A stretch of 64,000 nucleotides of DNA, taken from Chryseobacterium soli (lineage in GTDB: Bacteria; Bacteroidota; Bacteroidia; Flavobacteriales; Weeksellaceae). The stretch spans positions 372,001-436,000 of the forward strand of contig NZ_JPRH01000002.1 in assembly GCF_000737705.1 (NCBI RefSeq). Direction: 5' to 3'. Below the pieces are notes generated by a model, which was given only the letters and a program-made list of their open reading frames with translations, was not told the origin of the DNA and ran no database searches. The stretch's first letter is position 1. The number at the start of each line of letters is the position of its first letter. Shown piece by piece: positions 32,053 through 39,307 of this stretch. A program made the translations under genes and the position numbers.

Positions 32053-32188
32053 GATTTCAGACATCAGACATCAGACATCAGACATCAGATATTAGATTGA
32101 AATGCTGATATTTGACTAGCACCCGTTACATGGGTTATATGAAATCTAGTATCTAATATCTGATATCTAGCATTTAGCATCTGAAATC
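32053..32188. repeat. Inverted pair of seven-heptad repeat arms
   Basis: Left arm 32053-32101 is seven 7-mers: GATTTCA, GACATCA four times, GATATTA, GATTGAA. Right arm 32140-32188 is seven 7-mers of the complementary type: TGAAATC, TAGTATC, TAATATC, TGATATC, TAGCATT, TAGCATC, TGAAATC. The 38-nt spacer holds an ACCC-N7-GGGT element. The whole would fold as a long imperfect hairpin between pdxJ and the esterase gene. Confidence 0.85.
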
Positions 32189-32210
32189 TTATCAACTAAA
32201 AAAGAAAATT

Positions 32211-32990
32211 ATGGAAATTTTAAATTCAAAAATATTTGGCGAAAATGTATCGTCAACACCGCTTTTGGTATTTCACGGATTATTTGGAATGCTGGATAAC
32301 TGGGGAAGTTTTGGAAAAGACATGGGAGAATACCTTCCCGTTCACCTTATTGACCTTAGAAACCATGGAAGAAGCTTTCATTCCGAAAGTATGTCACATG
32401 ATGACCTGGCCAATGATATAGCTAATTATATGGATCATTACGGAATGGAGAAAGCTTATGTTTTAGGACATTCCTTAGGCGGAAAGGCCGTAATGCAGTT
32501 TGCAATACAATATCCAGAAAAAGTAGAAAAATTGATTGTCGTGGACATCTCTCCGAAAGCCTATCCACCACATCATCAAGGGATTATTAAAGCACTGGAA
32601 AGCGTAGATTTTAATACCGTTAGTTCAAGAAATGAAGTAGAAGCTGTTTTGAACCAATATATTCCTGAAAAATCGACGATCCAGTTTTTAACTAAAAACT
32701 TATACTGGGACGATCAGAAAAAACTGAACTGGAGATTCAACCTTGCAACCTTATCTGAAAAATATAACGAATTCGTTTCTAATGCTATAAAATTCGGTGT
32801 TTTTGAAGGGGATACACTGTTTATTTCAGGAGAGAAATCCAATTATATTCTGCCACAGGATGAATATGCCATCAAGCAGCAGTTTCCAAAGGCAAAAATC
32901 GTAACGGTGAAAAATGCAGCGCATTGGGTTCAGGCGGATAATCCGGTGGATTTTGCGGCTGTTGTTAAAGATTTTTTAGGTTTGGATTAA
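32211..32990 (+). CDS. Alpha/beta-fold hydrolase (YbfF-like esterase)
   Basis: A 259-residue alpha/beta hydrolase. Oxyanion-hole segment VFHGLFGMLDNWG at about 20-32, nucleophile elbow GHSLGG (serine at about 88), acid in a later strand (FISGEKSNYI region) and catalytic histidine in AAHWVQADNP near the C-terminus. The opening LLVFHGLFGMLDNW ... DLRNHGRS matches the YbfF/acyl-CoA esterase group. Probably cytosolic. The natural substrate is unknown. Confidence 0.85.
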   Translation: MEILNSKIFGENVSSTPLLVFHGLFGMLDNWGSFGKDMGEYLPVHLIDLRNHGRSFHSESMSHDDLANDIANYMDHYGMEKAYVLGHSLGGKAVMQFAIQYPEKVEKLIVVDISPKAYPPHHQGIIKALESVDFNTVSSRNEVEAVLNQYIPEKSTIQFLTKNLYWDDQKKLNWRFNLATLSEKYNEFVSNAIKFGVFEGDTLFISGEKSNYILPQDEYAIKQQFPKAKIVTVKNAAHWVQADNPVDFAAVVKDFLGLD

Positions 32991-33073
32991 ATTCATCCTT
33001 TGATTTTTATGTTTTTGTTAAAATTTTATTAAAACGGATATTTATTTCTCCACATGTTGAAAATTTTGTATTT

Positions 33074-33081
33074 TAGTTTTG
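33074..33081 (+). promoter_or_regulatory. TAnnTTTG -7 box of the graspetide operon
   Basis: TAGTTTTG matches the consensus 24 nt before the first precursor ATG. A TTG lies at 33057-33059, 14 nt upstream, a little close. It is the only promoter-like element seen before the four precursor genes. Confidence 0.45.
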
Positions 33082-33105
33082 CCAAAAAATTAAAAATAGT
33101 AACAT

Positions 33106-33345
33106 ATGGAAAAGAAAAATTCAAAAAAACCTTTCTTTGCTTCATTTTTAGAGAAACAAATTCAGGATCCGGAGAAAATTCAGGGAGGTGGGATTACAAC
33201 ACCTGCCACTGATATCGTTACTTCACTTGCAAAAGATACCGTAACGACTTCTCCCACATTTGACAATGCAACTTTACCTACAAAAGATAATTTGGTGACT
33301 TTAAAATACCCCTCTGATAACGATGAGGCATTAGATTTAGACTAA
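33106..33345 (+). CDS. Graspetide precursor 1 (microviridin-type, multicore)
   Basis: A 79-residue RiPP precursor. The leader has the KKPFFASFLEKQ helix at 7-18, equivalent to the PFFARFL motif bound by microviridin ATP-grasp ligases, and ends in GGG at 27-29. The core region holds four T-x4-D motifs (T31/D36, T39/D44, T48/D53, T56/D61) and then a microviridin-type core TLKYPSDNDE from T65, with donors T65, K67 and S70 and acceptors D71, D73 and E74. This is the architecture of the Chryseobacterium graspetide chryseoviridin (four small rings plus a microviridin-like core). Ring closure is inferred from the family; the ligases are encoded at 34216-36172. Confidence 0.88.
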   Translation: MEKKNSKKPFFASFLEKQIQDPEKIQGGGITTPATDIVTSLAKDTVTTSPTFDNATLPTKDNLVTLKYPSDNDEALDLD

Positions 33346-33389
33346 TCAACAAATCATATATAAAATCAAATTCAAACTAATACAACATC

Positions 33390-33605
33390 ATGAACAACAA
33401 AAAATCTCAAAAAAAACCATTTTTTGCATCGTTTCTAGAAAAGCAACTTAAAGATGGACAGAGTGTAAAAGGAGGAGTAATGACTGCGGTTACCTTAGAT
33501 GCACCTACAACATCTGTACTTAAAGACGATGTTACCGGCCCGGGTGGAGATCAGGTAACAATGAAATACCCGTCTGACAGCGATGAAGCTGGATACGAAG
33601 TATAA
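33390..33605 (+). CDS. Graspetide precursor 2 (microviridin-type, multicore)
   Basis: A 71-residue precursor with the leader helix PFFASFLEKQ at 10-19 and GG at 28-29. Three T-x4-D motifs follow (T32/D37, T41/D46, T49/D54), then TMKYPSDSDE from T57 with T57, K59 and S62 as likely donors and D63, D65 and E66 as acceptors; the tail is AGYEV. It is one motif shorter than precursor 1 and very similar to precursor 3, pointing to recent duplication. It begins 44 nt after precursor 1. Confidence 0.88.
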   Translation: MNNKKSQKKPFFASFLEKQLKDGQSVKGGVMTAVTLDAPTTSVLKDDVTGPGGDQVTMKYPSDSDEAGYEV

Positions 33606-33643
33606 GTAAATCATTAAGTAAAACCAAACAAACTAAAAACGTT

Positions 33644-33859
33644 ATGAAAAACAAAAAATCTCAAAAAAAACCTTTCTTCGCATCATTTCTTGAAAAACAA
33701 GTGAAAGATGGACAGGCAGTAACAGGAGGAGCTATCACTTCAGTTCTTGTTGACTCGCCTACCACATCCATCCTTAGAGATAGTGCTACCACTCAAAGCA
33801 ACGATCAGGTAACGATGAAATATCCTTCTGACAGTGATGAAGCTGGAGAACTTAGCTAA
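33644..33859 (+). CDS. Graspetide precursor 3 (microviridin-type, multicore)
   Basis: A 71-residue precursor, the closest paralogue of precursor 2. Leader helix PFFASFLEKQ at 10-19, GG at 28-29, T-x4-D motifs at T32/D37, T41/D46 and T49/D54, terminal core TMKYPSDSDE from T57, tail AGELS. The core motif residues are identical to those of precursor 2 while the residues between T and D vary, as expected for a family that diversifies ring contents. It begins 38 nt after precursor 2. Confidence 0.88.
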   Translation: MKNKKSQKKPFFASFLEKQVKDGQAVTGGAITSVLVDSPTTSILRDSATTQSNDQVTMKYPSDSDEAGELS

Positions 33860-33898
33860 CAATCAACACCATACTAATTCACCCAAAATAAAATTATT

Positions 33899-34120
33899 AT
33901 GAAAAACAAGAATTCACAAAAGAAACCGTTTTTTGCTTCATTTCTGGAAAAACAACTTAAAGATCCTCAAAAGGTAAAAGGAGGAACAGATATTATTACA
34001 ATTCCTGAACGAGACGCTGTTACAAAACCTCAGATCGATTCAGTAACATCTCCAAAAGATGATCTGGCTCATACCATGAAATATCCATCTGACGGAGATG
34101 ATTATTCTCCAACAGTGTAG
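33899..34120 (+). CDS. Graspetide precursor 4 (microviridin-type, multicore)
   Basis: A 73-residue precursor. Leader helix PFFASFLEKQ at 10-19 and GG at 28-29. T-x4-D motifs at T34/D39, T42/D47 and T50/D55, terminal core TMKYPSDGDD from T59 with tail YSPTV. Here the last acceptor is D68 instead of glutamate, which could change the omega-amide ring (microviridin acceptors are usually E at this place). It begins 39 nt after precursor 3 and is followed by a hairpin-T-tract before the ligase genes. Confidence 0.86.
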   Translation: MKNKNSQKKPFFASFLEKQLKDPQKVKGGTDIITIPERDAVTKPQIDSVTSPKDDLAHTMKYPSDGDDYSPTV

Positions 34121-34168
34121 AAATGAGTTGTTTTTATCCATTAGAAACATATTAACAAAATCATATCG

Positions 34169-34200
34169 AAAGGAAACTTAATCTCTAAGTTTCCTTTTTT
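34169..34200 (+). terminator. Terminator or attenuator between precursor and ligase genes
   Basis: A perfect 12-bp stem (AAAGGAAACTTA / TAAGTTTCCTTT) with a 5-nt loop runs into a T-tract, 48 nt after precursor 4 and 16 nt before the first ATP-grasp gene. Partial read-through would give more precursor than enzyme. Confidence 0.7.
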
Positions 34201-34215
34201 AATAAAAACAGGCAA

Positions 34216-35175
34216 ATGATTCTTTGTATTACCCATTCCAAGGATTTTTACAACATCGATATCTTTTTTGAATATCTTACCGCCAAGAATATTCCTTATT
34301 TCCGGCTGAATTCGGATCGTCTCAACCACCTTCAGAAGATCAGTGTGAATGAAGACTCATTTCAGCTTACCGATGAATTGGGCAATACCCTGCATTCAAA
34401 AGATGTACAAGGTGTATGGCACAGGAAAGCCTGGAAAATAGAAATACCCGAAGAACTGGACGAAGATTACGAAAAAATTTTTCTGAAAGAATATGGCAGC
34501 CTCCGGTATAACCTTTTTACCGTGTTGGAAAACGTTCCATGGATCAATCCATTCGAGAACGAAATGAAAACCGACGGAAATAAATTATACCAGTTAAAAA
34601 TAGCACAGAAGCATAACCTGACTATTCCCAAAACCATTTTTTCCAATGATCAGGAAGCCATTACTGCATTTTTCCATGAATACTGTAACGGAAAAGCTGT
34701 TGCCAAACTTCACGGGGTAATCTCCAAATCAATGGATGGAGAAAATATGCTTTCCACAACGCTTATTGAAGAAAGCAGCCTGGAACATCTTTCGGATATT
34801 GCTTACTGTCCCATGATTTTTCAGCCGTATATTGATAAAGAATATGAACTGAGAATTGTCTATGTAGATGGAGAATTTTTTACAGGACAAATCAATAACA
34901 GCGAAAATACAGATTGGAGAGTTGTCCAGGGTGGATATTTCTGGTCAGCATATGAACTGCCGGAAGATATCAAAACAGGGTTAACTTTGATGATGAAGGA
35001 AATGGGTCTCTATATCGGAGCCATAGATATGATAAAAGGGCGCGACGGAATCTATTATTTTCTTGAAGTAAATCCACAGGGAGAATGGGGAATGCTGCAG
35101 AAAGAACTGAATTTTCCGATTGCACAAAGAATTGCCGACAACCTTATAAAAAGAATACCTATCCATGAACAATAA
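34216..35175 (+). CDS. mdnB: MdnB-like ATP-grasp ligase (graspetide omega-amide family)
   Basis: A 319-residue ATP-grasp enzyme of the microviridin maturase group. It opens MILCITHSKDFYNIDIFFEYL, has VWHRKAW (compare VWTRR in cyanobacterial MdnB), YCPMIFQPYIDKEYELRIVYV in the ATP-grasp domain, DWRVVQGG, and the C-terminal EVNPQGEWGMLQKELNFPI. The GEWGML...L..PI ending is characteristic of MdnB/MvdC, which forms the lysine omega-amide, whereas MdnC has GEFFWL. It most likely closes the K-to-E/D amide in the KYPSD core. Its 3' end overlaps the next gene by 11 nt. A small attenuator lies upstream. Cytoplasmic. Confidence 0.85.
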   Translation: MILCITHSKDFYNIDIFFEYLTAKNIPYFRLNSDRLNHLQKISVNEDSFQLTDELGNTLHSKDVQGVWHRKAWKIEIPEELDEDYEKIFLKEYGSLRYNLFTVLENVPWINPFENEMKTDGNKLYQLKIAQKHNLTIPKTIFSNDQEAITAFFHEYCNGKAVAKLHGVISKSMDGENMLSTTLIEESSLEHLSDIAYCPMIFQPYIDKEYELRIVYVDGEFFTGQINNSENTDWRVVQGGYFWSAYELPEDIKTGLTLMMKEMGLYIGAIDMIKGRDGIYYFLEVNPQGEWGMLQKELNFPIAQRIADNLIKRIPIHEQ

Positions 35176-36172
35176 AATTTTAATAATTACCCATACTGAA
35201 GATAATTTTTCCATTGAAAAAGTAACGGAATATGTTGAAAAAAACGGCTTTGAGGTCATCCGTTTTGATGTAGATCTCTATCCGCTGCAAAACAAGCTGT
35301 CCACTATTTTTGAAAACGGAAGTTGGGTAAGCATTCTGGAAACCCCTGAAACCAAATACCGCCTTGATGATATCGCTGCAGTATGGTATAGAAGAGCATA
35401 CAATATCGGCCGGGGACTGAAAGAAGAATTGGATGCTAAATTCTATGGAGCTGCCATGGGAGAAATCCGTAATACGCTTTTTGGGTTTTTAGAATCTATT
35501 GATGCTTATTCCCTTGGTAAGCCGGGCGTTTACAGAAGATTGGACAGTAAAGAGGAACAGCTTAAAATTGCAGATAAAATAGGACTTAAAATTCCTGAAA
35601 CCTGTCTTACCAACAATCCTGAAGATGCCAGACAGTTCATTATTAAGCACAAAAATGTCGTAGCGAAAATGCAGACCGGTTTTGCTATTTATGAAGACGG
35701 TGTAGAAAGTGTGGTGTTCACGAATGTAATCGGGGAAGATAAACTGGAAGAATTAGATTCTTTACTCTATTGCCCGATGCAGTTTCAGAAAAAAATTGAA
35801 AAGAAAAAAGAGCTTCGTATCACCGTAGTTGGTCAGGATGTATATGCATTCGAAATCGATTCTCAGCAGTTTGAAGATGCAAAAGTAGACTGGAGAAAAG
35901 ATGGAGTAAACCTTATCGATAAATGGGTGAGAACCGAGCTTCCTGCAGACGTTGAAACAAAAATATTAGAGCTTCTGAATGTCTATAATGTAGATTACGG
36001 AGCTATAGACATGATTGTTTCTCCGGAAGATGATTATTATTTCATTGAAATTAATGCCGCCGGTGAGTTTTTCTGGCTGGATAATCTTACCGAAGACAAC
36101 CTGATCTCTAAAAGTATTGCCGATGTTTTATGTGATAAAGCACCGAGAAGAAATAATATGGTTTTAGCTTAA
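35165..36172 (+). CDS. mdnC: MdnC-like ATP-grasp ligase (graspetide omega-ester family)
   Basis: A 335-residue ATP-grasp ligase. It has AVWYRRAYNIG near residues 76-86 (AVWYRR in cyanobacterial MdnC), YCPMQFQKKIEKKKELRITVV, DWRKDG, VDYGAIDMIVSPEDDYYFIEINAAGEFFWL near the C-terminus (the magnesium- and ATP-binding D/E/N residues), the GEFFWL being the MdnC/MvdD mark. By family it forms omega-esters between Thr/Ser and Asp/Glu; in chryseoviridin the equivalent enzyme (CdnC) makes both the T-to-D monocycles and the bicycle. The 11-nt overlap with the MdnB-like gene couples translation. No transporter, protease or N-acetyltransferase gene follows; a terminator ends the operon. Confidence 0.87.
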   Translation: MNNKILIITHTEDNFSIEKVTEYVEKNGFEVIRFDVDLYPLQNKLSTIFENGSWVSILETPETKYRLDDIAAVWYRRAYNIGRGLKEELDAKFYGAAMGEIRNTLFGFLESIDAYSLGKPGVYRRLDSKEEQLKIADKIGLKIPETCLTNNPEDARQFIIKHKNVVAKMQTGFAIYEDGVESVVFTNVIGEDKLEELDSLLYCPMQFQKKIEKKKELRITVVGQDVYAFEIDSQQFEDAKVDWRKDGVNLIDKWVRTELPADVETKILELLNVYNVDYGAIDMIVSPEDDYYFIEINAAGEFFWLDNLTEDNLISKSIADVLCDKAPRRNNMVLA

Positions 36173-36201
36173 AAAACATAACTGTACATAATTCAATCAA
36201 G

Positions 36202-36224
36202 AACGGGCTAAAGCCCGTTTTTTG
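36202..36224 (+). terminator. Terminator of the graspetide operon
   Basis: Stem AACGGGCT / AGCCCGTT with an AA loop followed by TTTTTG. From here to 36442 I see no gene I can support; the DNA is AT-rich with short repeats. Confidence 0.7.
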
Positions 36225-36442
36225 TTTGATAACGGTAAATGGCTTTCACCGGAAAATATTCGTGTAAAGGAGAAATGTAAAAGTGATGGTTGAAAACTTT
36301 TGTAGAAAATTGAAGCAGATTCTCCTTTAAAAATCGCAAATTTGCAGAGGTTTTTTGAAGGCATATTGTACTGGAAATGTAGAATTGCCGAATAAAAAAT
36401 ATTGTCATAATTTAGTCAACAATCAGGTAGAAATATATATTG

Positions 36443-37456
36443 ATGGTTTTTGTAACGGGTGCAACCGGAATTTTGGGCAGAGTAATCGTTTTAGAGCTTC
36501 TTAAAAAAGGCAAAAATGTACGTGCTTCCAAGAGACCTGCAAGCAATTTAAACGAAGTAAAAGATTCATTCCGGTTTTATACGGAAAATCCAGACGATTT
36601 TTTTAATAAAATTGAATGGGTGGATATCGATTTTGAGGATATTGATTCTTTACAACACGCTTTGAACGGAGTAGAAGAGGTGTATCACTGTGCGGCAAAA
36701 GTAAGCTTTCATCCGAAAGATGAAAAAGAAATGTACCATACGAACATTAAAGGGACCGAAAACCTTTTATTTGCCTGTGAAGGATCAGGAGTCAAAAAAT
36801 TTCTGCATGTAAGTTCTGTAGCGGTTTTAGACGGTTTTAATGAAAAAGGAGAATTAGATGAAGAGTCTGATTTTAATCCTAAAATAGAACATCCTGCCTA
36901 TGCTATTTCCAAACATTTATCCGAAATGGAAGTCTGGAGGGCTTCTGCTGAAGGATTGAATACCATAATTATCAATCCGGGAATCATCATTGGAAGCGGA
37001 AACTGGAACCAGAGCAGCGGAGAACTTTTCAGTACGTTTGAAGACAATAATTTCACATTTTCAGGCGGTTCGAGCTACGTAGATGTAAGAGATGTAGCAG
37101 CAATTGCCATAGAGCTGATGGAAAAAAATACCTTCGGAGAACGTTTTATCCTGGTGGCCGATAACAAAAGATATGCAGCCGTAGGAGAGCAGATCAGAAA
37201 AAGATTAGGGTTAAAAAATGCCAGAATTTTGTCTAACACAGAGCTTAACGCCGGCAGAATAGCCAATCTGTTTTTAGGGTGGCTTATTCCGAAGCTGAGG
37301 ATCATTACCAAAAACAATATCGAATCTATCACCTCATTCAACACCATTTCCCATCAAAAGATAAAAGAAAGACTTAATTATCAATTTATTCCCGTAAAGG
37401 ATAGTATTGATTTTCACCTCGAAAATTATATTAACGACAAAAAGCTGAAGAAATGA
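36443..37456 (+). CDS. NAD-dependent epimerase/dehydratase family protein (extended SDR)
   Basis: A 337-residue short-chain dehydrogenase/reductase of the extended type. The nucleotide-binding motif TGATGILG (GxxGxxG) lies at 5-12, HCAAKVS at 82-88, and the catalytic YxxxK pair is Y153 and K157 (YAISK), after HVSSVAV with the catalytic serine. These enzymes reduce or epimerise sugars, sterols or related alcohols. Its stop overlaps the acyl-CoA ligase start (ATGA), so the pair is translationally coupled and may work on a lipid. ATG at 36443 was chosen over a TTG 3 nt earlier. The substrate is unknown. Confidence 0.85.
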   Translation: MVFVTGATGILGRVIVLELLKKGKNVRASKRPASNLNEVKDSFRFYTENPDDFFNKIEWVDIDFEDIDSLQHALNGVEEVYHCAAKVSFHPKDEKEMYHTNIKGTENLLFACEGSGVKKFLHVSSVAVLDGFNEKGELDEESDFNPKIEHPAYAISKHLSEMEVWRASAEGLNTIIINPGIIIGSGNWNQSSGELFSTFEDNNFTFSGGSSYVDVRDVAAIAIELMEKNTFGERFILVADNKRYAAVGEQIRKRLGLKNARILSNTELNAGRIANLFLGWLIPKLRIITKNNIESITSFNTISHQKIKERLNYQFIPVKDSIDFHLENYINDKKLKK

Positions 37457-39219
37457 ATCTTGCAGAGGCAATTATCCATAAAAATATAGAAAAACATCCT
37501 TTAAAATCAGCAATCGGATTTAAAAAGAAAGAAGGCTGGAAAGAGCTGAGCTGGAAAAAATTCGGTGATATGGTTTTCAAAACAGCCAATGCGCTGAGAG
37601 ATTCAGGAATTCAGGAGCATGATAATGTTGCCATCTATTCCGATAACTCTTCAGAATGGATGATTTTTGATTTGGCGGCGATGGCAATCGGAGCGGTTAC
37701 CGTTCCTATTTATTCCACCAATAATGCAGAACAGGCAGAATACATTATCAATGATTCCAAAGCAAAAGCTGTACTGGTAGGAAATCAGGCTCAGTATGAC
37801 GCCTGCTTTGAGCTTTTAAACAAAGAAGAAAACAGTCTTCAGACGATCATCATTTCAAAGAAAGCGGTTTGGATTAAAAAAGAATTCAGCAGTTTTTATC
37901 TTGAAGATTTTATCGCAAAAGCCTCCCCGGAATTAGAGATCTGTAAAAAAGAATACGAAGATACGGCAACATTAATCTACACTTCCGGAACTACAGGAAC
38001 GCCGAAAGGAGTGATGCTTACCCACGGAAATTTCATCAAAGCGTTCGATGCCCATTTTGAATTTTTTACATTTAAAAACTTTGAAGAAGAGCTGTCACTG
38101 GCATTTTTACCGTTAAGCCACGTTTTCGAAAGAAGCTGGAGTCTGCTCTGTCTGTATGGCGGTGCCAGAGTCTATTTTCTGGAAGATCCGAAAAATATAG
38201 CAAAAGCACTGGAAGAAGTAAAACCAACCATGATGTGTGCTGTACCGCGGTTTTTCCAGAAAGTATATGCCGGAGTATTAGATAAAGCCCAGGAAGGTTC
38301 ATCATTAAAGAAAAAAATATTTGACTGGGCCTTACGAACAGGATGGGAAACCGCAGAACTGAGAAGAAACGAGAAACAGATTCCTTTTGGCTTGAAATTT
38401 AAAGAATCAATTGCAGACCGGTTGGTTTTCAGTAAAATAAAAGAAAGAATGGGAGGCAGGCTATGGTTTCTTCCTTGTGGTGGAGCTTCTTTATCTTCCG
38501 AAGTAACCCGTTTTTTTGAATCTGTTGGAATTCATGTGACTGTAGGATATGGGCTTACAGAAACTACTGCCACTTTAACACTTTTCCCTTTAACCCATTT
38601 CGAACACGGAACCAGTGGAAAACCGCTGCCGGGAGTAGAATTGCGGATTGGAGAAAGCGATGAGATCCAGGCCAGAGGAAATGGCATCATGAAAGGCTAT
38701 TACAACAAACCGGAAGAAACACAGAAAGTATTTACGGAAGACGGCTGGTTCAAAACGGGAGATGCAGGGAAAATTGATGAAAAAGGAAACCTGATCATTA
38801 CAGACAGAATCAAAGATTTGATGAAAACGTCCAACGGAAAATACATCGCTCCGCAACAGATAGAAAATCTATTAACCAACAATAATTATATTCAGCAGAT
38901 TGTATTAATTGCTGAAGGAAGGCAGTTTGTTTCTGCGTTGATTGTTCCTAACTTTGAGTTTCTGGAAGATTACCGTAAGAAAAATAACGTTCCTTTTACC
39001 AATTGGGAAGAGTTTGTAAGAAAAGAAGAAATTATCCACTTGTACAAAGATAAAATCAACGCGTTGCAACATGATCTTTCGGACTATGAAAAGGTAAAAA
39101 AGTTTATCCTCATGCCGGCTGAATTTGAAATCAACACCGGTGAAATCACTCCAACGCTGAAAGTAAAACGCAATGTAGTGCTTAAAAAATATGCAGATCT
39201 CATTGAAAAAATGTATTAA
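37453..39219 (+). CDS. Long-chain fatty-acid-CoA ligase (AMP-forming)
   Basis: A 588-residue adenylate-forming enzyme. Core motifs: the P-loop TLIYTSGTTGTPKGVMLTH, FLPLSHVFERSW, GYGLTETTATLT, FKTGDAGKIDEKGNLIITDR, and DLMKTSNGKYIAPQQIE with the lysine that ends the catalytic cycle. It resembles the FadD15/long-chain acyl-CoA synthetase group, activating fatty acids to CoA thioesters. The ATGA overlap with the SDR gene suggests a joint role. No signal peptide; peripheral to the inner membrane. Confidence 0.88.
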   Translation: MNLAEAIIHKNIEKHPLKSAIGFKKKEGWKELSWKKFGDMVFKTANALRDSGIQEHDNVAIYSDNSSEWMIFDLAAMAIGAVTVPIYSTNNAEQAEYIINDSKAKAVLVGNQAQYDACFELLNKEENSLQTIIISKKAVWIKKEFSSFYLEDFIAKASPELEICKKEYEDTATLIYTSGTTGTPKGVMLTHGNFIKAFDAHFEFFTFKNFEEELSLAFLPLSHVFERSWSLLCLYGGARVYFLEDPKNIAKALEEVKPTMMCAVPRFFQKVYAGVLDKAQEGSSLKKKIFDWALRTGWETAELRRNEKQIPFGLKFKESIADRLVFSKIKERMGGRLWFLPCGGASLSSEVTRFFESVGIHVTVGYGLTETTATLTLFPLTHFEHGTSGKPLPGVELRIGESDEIQARGNGIMKGYYNKPEETQKVFTEDGWFKTGDAGKIDEKGNLIITDRIKDLMKTSNGKYIAPQQIENLLTNNNYIQQIVLIAEGRQFVSALIVPNFEFLEDYRKKNNVPFTNWEEFVRKEEIIHLYKDKINALQHDLSDYEKVKKFILMPAEFEINTGEITPTLKVKRNVVLKKYADLIEKMY

Positions 39220-39307
39220 ACAGACGATAAGAAGAGATGCATTTCGAAAAGATTTTATGGAACTTTTGAAGTGTAAAATGGGAAGTTTTATCAGTTTAAA
39301 TTAAATT

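Noticed and set aside
33106..34120. CRISPR-like or simple tandem repeat reading of the four similar blocks
   Set aside because: The repeat is due to four intact paralogous genes with start and stop codons and conserved residues, not to a direct-repeat/spacer array.
36208..36408. A 66-codon minus-strand frame after the graspetide operon
   Set aside because: It runs through the operon terminator, has no promoter box, and shows no recognisable domain; it looks like repetitive AT-rich intergenic DNA.
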